A stretch of DNA of 64,000 nucleotides from Gymnopus androsaceus JB14 (Eukaryota; Basidiomycota; Agaricomycetes; Agaricales; Omphalotaceae). Shown here piece by piece: positions 56,595-64,000 of the stretch. The stretch lies in assembly GCA_009733575.1 (NCBI GenBank), contig ML769454.1:186001-250000 (forward strand), in the 5' to 3' direction. The notes beneath the pieces were generated by a model that saw only the letters and a program-made list of their open reading frames with translations, searched no databases and was not told the origin of the DNA. Positions within the stretch are counted from its first letter, which is position 1. The number at the start of each line of letters is the position of its first letter. The translations under genes and the position numbers were made by a program.

Positions 56595-59430
56595 TTATTT
56601 TTTCACCGGTAGTGGTTCTTCGATCTCTTCTCTTACTCCTGCCTCGTTTGATACCGCAGTCTCCGTTTGTGCTGCGGCGGATTCGCGCGTCGGTGGCACT
56701 ATGGTCTGCTGCGTGTTGGTGGCGTTGAGTTGTGCGGCCATTAAGGTCCTGAATCTTGAGTCTGGTTCGTTTACCTAGATAGTTGCTACTGAGTACAGTC
56801 TTCTTCGCCATGAAATGAAAGCGAAGCAATCTTACCAGCTGGCGGAAGGTTCCAGATTCCGTTATCCTACCATCTATTGACAACTTGTAAGCCATATCAT
56901 CTTCTCCAAAGAACACTACAAACCTTCCAAAACGACAATTCGTTCAGCTCTGGCTATGGTAGACAGACGATGAGCGACAAAAAGACAGGTAGTTTGTCTC
57001 TTCCTAAGAATTTTATCGACAGCGTCGTTGACTCTGTGCTCGGAATTTGCGTCTAATGAACTTGTTGCTTCGTCGAGTGCCAAAATAGCTGGCTTTTTGA
57101 GTAAAGCCCGAGCAATTGCTAGTCTCTGGCGTTGACCACCACTTAGACTAAGACGGCCAACTAGAAGAGGTAAAACACGTCAACGGGTACCAAAATGCGG
57201 TAGCTGAGAACGCACTCTCGGTATCAAAACCTTTCGGCATGCCCCACACGAATTCACAGTTGGCTTCCCTTGCAGCATCCTCAATCTGTTCTCGCGTAGC
57301 AGAGAGGTTACCAAACGCGATGTTTGAAGCAATTGTACCGGTGAAGAGAATAGGGTCTTGAGGGACGATTCCAATGGCATTCCTCCACGAATCTACCCTT
57401 AACTCCCGGATATCTACGAAAAGATTTTGGTCAGGTCCGTATTTCGAGAATAAAAAACAGAGCGTGGTGTATACCTTGACCGTCGAAGGTGACTTTTCCT
57501 TGAACTGGGTCATAGTATCGGAGAAGCAAGGATTGAATGGAGGATTTTCCACTACCACTCTTTCCACTAGGGTCCGTTGTTAGCGCTTTCGTTCATGAAA
57601 CGAAAAAGTCGGACAACGTACACAATAGCAACACTCTCTCCAACACCAACTTCTAGATTGAAGTCCTTCAAAATTTCGACACCTCTCCGGCTCGGGTATT
57701 CGAATCCTACGCGTTCAAATCTCACAGATCCGCGACGATCTGGAGAAAGGGCGACCCCGGTATCTATTGGGATTGCGGGTTTACGACCTAACAGTTCAAA
57801 GACTCGAGTTCCAGCGCCAATTCCTCGCATGATGGAAGACTATGGCAACGCGATTAGATCACAGTGACACGATTTTTGAGGGAGAGTTCGTACGAAGAAT
57901 GATCTGTGGGTTAGGAATGAGCAAGAAGAATATCAGGAAAAGAAAACTGTCCACACGTTAGCATCTGTAACCCACTGCCAACATAAACGGTATACAGGAG
58001 AAGGCTGGTAAGATCTCCAACGGTGATCTGACCTTGCGAAACCAGTGAACCGCCTGCGAAGACAATGATATGTAAGGTTCACACAGGAAGGGAAATAGTT
58101 TCTTACCGAATCCCAGAAGAGCCAAAATGGTAACGTTTCCACTCCAACCAGTGCTTCCAAAGAATATGCCGCTCGCGATTGCTTCCTTTTTGGCCAAAGC
58201 AAGAACGTGGGTTACTCGTTCGTGAAACTTGGCTTGCTCTTGCGGCTGAGCATTGTAAGCCTGCACAGTTCGCAATGCAGAAAGGGATTCCGTTGCATGC
58301 TTTGACATTTCTCCCATGGCTTCCTGAGTCTTATTGGAAAGTTTTTTGAGGTAGCGGCCATAAAAGACCTGAGAAGCGGTCAGTCTAGCAATGGTGGTTA
58401 TTTTAGAGGGACTCACAGCACCAAAGGAAACCGGAGGAACAACACAGAGCATGAGGGTTGTCAGGGTTGGCGAAAGATAAAACATGGCGCCCACTGGAAC
58501 GACGAAATTAAAGCGGGAGTGCGTAAGAGATAATATAGCACTCACACCCAACAGAAGACATAACGATTGCCCGGAATCCGTCAGAAAGGTTTTGGGTAAC
58601 GCTGAAGTAATTCAGCAGGAGCTAGAAAGTTACTGACACGCTCATACCTTTCTCCAACAATACTTGTATCAACGCTTAGCCGACTGAGTACATCACCCTC
58701 CCCGCGTTCCACAAATTCGATCTCTTGATGTAAAGCTGCACCGTATGTCTGTTCTCGTAGACGTGCTACTATTCGCTGACCTAGAAAGCGATGAATCAAG
58801 GAAACGTTATGATATCATGGAACACTAACCTGCCATCTTCATGAGATATGCCCGTCCAGCATTCGCAGCAGCGCCGGCAGTGAAAAAGAATAATAGAACA
58901 CCCGACGCTTGCCAGATTGAAAGATCATAAGGTATTTGCTGTTCAATTAAAGAAACGGTATACAAGGAAGAAATCAAGAAGACCTACCGCATTAGAAGAT
59001 GAAAACCAGTCAATGAGCTTCCCTATTAAAATCCAAGCGGTGAAGCCGATGTCAGTACATACCGGTACAGTAGATGAGTAGAAAGCTTGCCTATTACAAA
59101 CGGAATGCTCATTGAGACACTAGAAGACACGAGAAGTAATCCGACAGCCGTCGTAAGTGGCTTGCTCTCCGGCTTTGCTAGAGCCACGATTTTCCGAAAA
59201 GATGATACGTTTCCTGCTGGTCCTGAAGGAAAGAAGCGTGACAAAATCCCAGTCCTCTCTGGTTTTTTTTGAGTGCTGTAATTTCTGATTGAAAACGTAG
59301 AGCCTGCTCCAGCTGGTGCCTGTTGTCGAAGGGAACTGAGTAGAGGTTGGTGGACGCATCTTGAGCGCAAATCAGCCGATAGACATAGTCTCCGTGAACC
59401 TATCAGCGTGCAGGCGGGCCCGCGCAGCAT
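56595..59430 (-). CDS. mitochondrial ABC half-transporter (Mdl1/ABCB10-like)
   Basis: A half-size ABC exporter expected in the mitochondrial inner membrane. It begins [20 protein letters not shown], an Arg/Ser-rich presequence, followed by [15 protein letters not shown]. Membrane segments include the [17 protein letters not shown] region and [35 protein letters not shown] and [20 protein letters not shown] are typical of the ABCB core. The nucleotide-binding domain has Walker [11 protein letters not shown]-loop [20 protein letters not shown], signature [17 protein letters not shown], Walker [13 protein letters not shown] and H-loop [12 protein letters not shown] more upstream Met at 59541 is in frame but adds no targeting-like sequence, so 59430 was chosen. 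About 12 introns; no frame break. Yeast Mdl1 exports peptides; ABCB10 supports heme and redox homeostasis. Confidence 0.92.
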
Positions 59431-59594
59431 ATTTGGAGCGAAAAATCCTAGGAAGAGGAAGGAGAAGGAATAGTGAAAGTCTCGGGAGAGTATTCGGGAT
59501 CGGGTAACCGCGTCATTCGGCAAGCACGTGTAATCCGACAATAAGCGCCTACTTTTCGCGACGCGTCAGTCCGGCGTCGCAGAAGACATAGTTA

Positions 59595-59690
59595 TAACGA
59601 TAATTGAAATGTCAATATACAGGAACAGGAAATACCGAGGTACAGAAATCCAAGCGGTGAAGCCAATGTCAGTACATACTTGCCTAGCGC
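59595..59690. repeat. ABC-gene-related dispersed repeat, copy 1
   Basis: AATCCAAGCGGTGAAGCC, then ATGTCAGTACATAC, repeats a piece of the ABC gene at about 59029-59062. The upstream part (ATAATTGAAAT...CAGGAACA...ACAGAAATCC) recurs at 61250-61312. Confidence 0.6.
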
Positions 59691-59773
59691 TAATATAAGA
59701 GTCGAATCGACTTACTCAGTAAGCGCCTAAGCATGACAAACAAACAGCCCCTAAACTAAGTTCTAACCTCATC

Positions 59774-60669
59774 ATGCCATTAAGTTTCGACGAGAAACTC
59801 ATCGCTGAACAAGCGGGCCACAAACTATTTTATTATTCTCGTGAAGGCGAAATCCATGCAGCTGTCTTGAGGAAGGACCCAAACGCGTATGCTACGGCGT
59901 TGGAGGAGTATAACAAACTCAATCCGGCGGCCTTTGGTTCTGTGCCCGCTCCTGAAGATGTCGACAGATGTGTGGTGGATTGTGAGAGAGCTCTTTCCCA
60001 GAATTGTACAAGTCTAGTCGAGTGCGTTTGTTTTTTCATATTTTCTCGGATCACCCAATCTCATTCGTCTTCCCAGCCACATTAAAGCGTATAGTGCTTC
60101 TCTTTTTCTTGATCGAGTGCTTTCGCAAAGCCTGCGTTGGGAGGTTTTGCTCCTTGCTCTTGAGTTTAGGGCCAAGTTAGCGTATGTACCTTATCGGATG
60201 GTCTGACTGGCTTCCTGAATTCCCATCCAGTGCCGCTAATCCGTATATTATCGATCCGGCGACTCTTCTTGGCGTCACTGTTCAGCCAGGGACTCTTCAT
60301 CCTCTGCTTGCAGCTAAGCTTACGAACACACCGGAGCCTCGTACGCAACGCGATACTGCCGTCAGATACCCTGCTGTTCTTGTCGCTGACGAGGCCGAGA
60401 TCTTTTCTTGGGACAATGTTCCATCATCTTCTCAGCGCGTGTCTCCTGAACAAATTGCAACCTGGAAGCGAAATCCTGAACCAGCCCAGGACCTGATCTT
60501 TGTTGCAACAGGTAATCATGGAAAAGAGGCGTTCAAGCTCATCTCCTTTATGACCATTCGTAAAGCAAAGGTCTTCTACGTATTGTTTGTTGATGAAATG
60601 GAAGCAAGCGGGTACACTAGTGATGCATTTTTCGAGTTGTTGGAGGGGGCTGAACTGCGAAGCAATTAG
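59774..60669 (+). CDS. hypothetical protein (~270 aa)
   Basis: Three exons join in phase: MPLSFDEKLIAEQAGHKLFY through CERALSQNCTSLV, then HIKAYSASLFLDRVLSQSLR with WEVLLLALEFRAKLA, then AANPYIIDPATLLGVTVQPG through FFELLEGAELRSN at 60669. It is a soluble protein without signal peptide or membrane segment and of balanced composition. No family recognised. It lies between two copies of an ABC-gene-derived repeat, so the block may have moved, but the gene itself looks intact. Confidence 0.6.
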
Positions 60670-61036
60670 GTGAATAGAATTTTATTACCTCGTTTGATCA
60701 TATGGGATTTGTCCTGTGGTATCGGGGCCACTGCCTTGGGAAATTGCTGGAAATAGCGAGGTTTGAAGCGCGATTACGCTGGGTGTGTCTATGCTTCCGT
60801 CTGGCGTCTACTCCTGGGGCCCTCGCAAGTCCGGAGCTTTCGCCATATCCCATATCCCATGCACGGATGACGGTGATGCAACTACAGCAGTGACAGCCGT
60901 CTCTGGATTGTGAAGGAAAGAGCCAGTTCCAGCACCGACGGACACCGTCTGGACCCCTTCATAGTGAACTCAATTAATCGCGCCATTGTATTCTCGGTAA
61001 TGCAATGCGCGTTAGACATGGGTGCATGGGCTCCGA
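60670..61036. other. intergenic, no gene recognised
   Basis: Short frames only (for example 60702-60893), without recognisable features. Confidence 0.4.
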
Positions 61037-61117
61037 TTCTGGATGTGACTAAGACATTGGAGAATGTTTTGAGAGTTGCGAAGTCAACGTCAACATGGTC
61101 TTGGACGAGATAAAAGC
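61037..61117 (+). pseudogene. gene relic shared with 32645-32760
   Basis: TGGATGTGACTAAGACATTG and ATGGTCTTGGACGAGATAAA, then AGCTTCTGC, match the relic at 32645-32760 but with about 27 bases less in between. Parental gene not recognised. Confidence 0.4.
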
Positions 61118-61244
61118 TTCTGCAACTTGTGCACTCTGATTATGGCTTACGTCAAAGAGGAGCTGGGTACCTGGAAGAGAAGTCGACTGGAATTGGTTGA
61201 AGTAAAGATTTTCGCCTCACCGCTCAACAGAAGAGATAGGTAAA

Positions 61245-61350
61245 ATCAGATAACGATAATTGAAATTTCTATGTCAAGGAACAAGAAGTACAGAAGTACA
61301 GAAATCCAAGCAGTGAAGCCTATGTCAACACTGGTACAATAGACGAGTAG
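61245..61350. repeat. ABC-gene-related dispersed repeat, copy 2
   Basis: The left part matches 59595-59660. The right part (ATCCAAGCAGTGAAGCC and GGTACAATAGACGAGTAGAA) matches the ABC gene at about 59029-59090 further than copy 1 does. Confidence 0.6.
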
Positions 61351-61408
61351 AAAGACAGCTTAAAGCCCCGAGCCACCAGTTGAGAACCGTTGAACGTCGT
61401 TCCTCGAG

Positions 61409-62513
61409 TCATTGCATGATTCCGTTCATCCAAGAAACCAATTCCGGAACGACTTCTACAGCTGCTTCAATGTGCACGAAGTGCCCAATCTGATCATCTC
61501 CCACTTGCTTCACACTAACGCTGTTCGTTCCTAGAGGTTTCCAGATTCCTTCTACGTCGTGGAGTTTCCCAAAGCTTCTCACTATGCAAAACTAGTAACG
61601 GACAATCCACAGCAGCCTTCCCATGTCTCTCATCATCTTCATCATGTTCGAGGTCAATGGATGCTCCAGCGCGATAGTCTTCGAGAGAGCCAGTTAAAAC
61701 AGCTGGGTTACGGTATTGTTCTACCCAGCTGGCTACGGCGATGGGATCGAGATGTCCACGATGCCGTGGACCAGTCCATTCCTCGATGGCCTGACTGAAA
61801 TAAAAGTCGGACGAAGCACCGATAAGTGTTTCAGGCGACATTGGTTGGTTGAGCGAGAAATATCCAGTGGTAAGCTTTCATGGTTAGTCGATGCTTGTCC
61901 GAAGAGTTCATTTCTAAAGGACATCAGATTCGCTCGACCAAGACTTCCTTAGTCGCTTCACATACTTTCAAACATCATCTTGGTAGGAATTATTTCTATT
62001 AAACATGAACCAAGGATGCGGTCTCGAAAGTCTTTGGCCATACGGTAGGCAACCCGTGCGCCTCTGTCATGTCCAGCTACGATGAATCTCTGGCTTGCGC
62101 CATACATCGTGTCGATGAGCGCGACACAATCCGATGCGATGGCACGTTTAGAATGCTCGTAATGAGATCCATCGACTGAGGGAATTTTGGTGGAACGTCC
62201 ATATCTATGGAGACCGGCCGTGGTTAACGGTAACATAAGACGATATCTGAATTGCTCACCCGGGTAAATCTGGAATCACTACATCCCAGTGCTCCAGGAT
62301 CCCAGCCTTTGAAAGCTCTTTCACAGTTTCATAATACGCTGTGAGATTCTGAGGAAAACCATGAAGCAAGAGCAATACTTTCCGGGGCTCTGCTTCAGAT
62401 GGTAAAGACGGAGAGTGCTTCAAGGCGAAGATTTTGGCAGGGGGAGGGGATCCAGGTTGAGTTTTTGCAGTAAGAGTTACAAATACTTTTTCAAAACTCT
62501 CTGGGAAGAGCAT
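61409..62513 (-). CDS. alpha/beta-hydrolase, haloacetate dehalogenase/epoxide hydrolase-like, two frame breaks
   Basis: Starts MLFPESFEKVFVTLTAKTQP. The oxyanion loop is LLLLHGFPQNL, the nucleophile elbow is FIVAGHDRGARVAYRMA with the Asp of GHDRG, and a later block reads YHWIFLAQP, the His-Trp pair seen in fluoroacetate/haloacetate dehalogenases. The cap includes IEEWTGPRHRGHLDPIAV; the catalytic His sits near GHFVHIEAA. Two single-step frame breaks were noted: around 61838-61850, between LAQP and PETLIGAS, and around 61572-61580, between LHSE and FGKLHDVEG. Without them the protein is a normal 310 residues. The breaks may be sequence error or decay. Dehalogenation or epoxide hydrolysis is a family-level inference. 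Confidence 0.7.
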
Positions 62514-64000
62514 GGTGGGCTCGGATAGATGAGATCAAGATAGATAGATCCAAGGGAGAGGGCGTGGGTGTTGTGAAATAATAAGGTCCACATTTATAGT
62601 CGTGAATTACTCACCGCCCACTATGTGGTTACCGGGAAAGTTTGAGAGCGAATCATTGGTCCGTTGCCGAACGGAACGGTCGATAATTCTGGGCTCTGAC
62701 GCCACCGGAGATGATTCTAGTCCTAATAGGGTAGTCTACGAGCCAACACTCCCGATGCGCGATACTCCCTTTATTCTATCGACCAAGTTCAACACGAGCA
62801 GCTATAAGGCCTGTAGCCGAAGCCGAGTTCTAGCGTAGGGAGATACGACTTCTCAAATTTCCCAGCCAGAAAACCTAATAGTAAACTAGGCCTGGAACAT
62901 GATAGAAAGAAAAGAAGAGGATAATCGTCAGGATTCGCATTCGGAGTTCAAGAGAAAGATGACAGCCGTGACTGGCCGTGACTTGTACGCGCACGCGCCT
63001 GCACGCGCACCTGTCACGCCAGAGAGCCGTTTTCTTCCTCCACACAATAACGAGCCGTCCCGAGTCGTCCTTTTACCTTCAATACTCCGACGAGAAGGAG
63101 CAGTAATGAGAGCATGCAAGGATCAACCCATGTAAATGCGTATTACCCAGGAATGACAACTTTTGCTCCATTAGAAGAAATGATAAGCCACGATTGCCTT
63201 GTCTACTCCTCAGCACGGCTGCCTGAGAACTGTGTCTCATGCAGGGATGTTGTGAATACCCCTGGCTAGCAGAGTTTGATATCCTTTGAGTTAAGTACTT
63301 ATGAGGATGTTTGGGATTGCAAATGAGCGACTCAAAAGAACCAAATGCTTGTGCAGGAGTTCTTCAGGCTAATTTGGGCAGAAAACAAGCTTCCTCAGCT
63401 CCATTTATAAATCCAACCTTTATTCACGTATGCGAGATGAGGAGCATCTGCTATTGAGCATGGCGAAATTGCTTGAGGCAACTGATCTGTAGTCAAAACT
63501 TTAATAGGTTTATTCATACCCGGAGAATTCCCCTTATCCACTTGTGTACAAGCCATAGAGTACCTTCCCTTAGCATTTATTCAAGTCTATAGTAGGGACT
63601 TACAGGTGGAACGTTCTGAGTTGGTTGATAAGAATGTCTCTTTCGACATCAGTCCGTTTCAGAAGGTTTCAGAGCGCTTATTTTTTATGTTCCGGGAACA
63701 ACATCATGAAGTCCATATCGTTCGCCGTCTATTTTGGCGCCTCTGATTCCGATACGGACAACCTATTGAACTTGCGTCTTTCGATTCCGTTGTTATGAAA
63801 ACATGGGCGATCAACGTGAGTCGCGTGTTTTTTTTTTTTTTGCTTTTCATCTCTTACCCGACATTTAGTCAAGGATACAGATTTGCTTCGAAATCGTAGT
63901 GGCCCATATATGATTGTGGTACCTACCAAGCCTACAGACGTTTGATCCTGCTTTCCTTCACCCACTACCCGCACTTCCTACTGCACCCACAGACGCTATT
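62514..64000. other. intergenic to window end, no gene recognised
   Basis: No sustained coding frame. A gene may begin just beyond the right edge. A T14 run sits at 63828-63841. Confidence 0.4.

Noticed and set aside
1..64000. CRISPR arrays, bacterial operons or plasmid features
   Set aside because: None seen; the gene structure with many introns is eukaryotic throughout.

Overview
The window looks like nuclear DNA of a mushroom-forming basidiomycete (Agaricomycetes). Genes sit on both strands and are split by many introns of about 45-60 bases with GT-AG ends. Gene families include an oligopeptide transporter, an ArmH-type flavin halogenase, a DUF2235-WD40 protein and a triple Rap1-type Myb protein, and small inverted-repeat elements interrupt genes. 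No bacterial, plasmid, viral or CRISPR feature was seen. Splice sites were placed by eye from reading-frame continuity and are models, not proven transcripts.

Left part (1-30 kb): an OPT transporter (1005-4427), a small unknown gene (6760-7182), a flavin-dependent halogenase (8939-11346) next to an aldo-keto reductase (11736-13245), a TMEM184/OSTA membrane protein with a long disordered tail (13511-17126), a 1.2 kb inverted-repeat element (17599-18809), a divergent pair made of a small protein and a protein with three Rap1/SANT-like Myb units (19573-21848), a membrane-anchored cytochrome P450 (23177-25400) and a long low-complexity protein ending in a BRCT domain (25621-29882). The P450 and BRCT genes carry single-base frame breaks, which are either decay or sequence error.

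Middle (30-46 kb): a mobile-element-rich stretch. A zincin-like HExxH gene (33695-35524) is interrupted by a 416 bp element with an 8 bp target duplication. Other inverted-repeat elements lie at 35901-36368 and 36697-36941, beside the tail of an LTR retrotransposon. Then come a DUF2235 alpha/beta-hydrolase fused to a seven-bladed WD40 propeller (37231-40797) and cytosolic asparaginyl-tRNA synthetase (41108-43248). A decayed secreted cysteine-rich modular gene (43500-45933) is split by an 804 bp element that carries a GC-rich foldback, TTAGGG hairpins and a tRNA-like sequence.

Right part (46-64 kb): a segmental duplication holds two glycosyltransferase-like genes (47287-48872 and 51843-53476), each beside a copy of the cysteine-rich module, with a RecQ-like helicase fragment between them. 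Housekeeping genes follow: sde2 (54085-54935), a coiled-coil protein (55208-56315), a mitochondrial ABC half-transporter (56595-59430), an unknown protein (59774-60669) and a haloacetate-dehalogenase-like hydrolase with two frame breaks (61409-62513).

The halogenase, aldo-keto reductase, P450 and dehalogenase-like gene suggest halogenated secondary metabolism, but they are not one tight cluster. The most distinctive content is the set of nested small elements. Two otherwise unrelated inverted-repeat elements carry the same GC-rich foldback followed by telomere-like hairpins, and duplicated paralogues provide empty sites that date one insertion.
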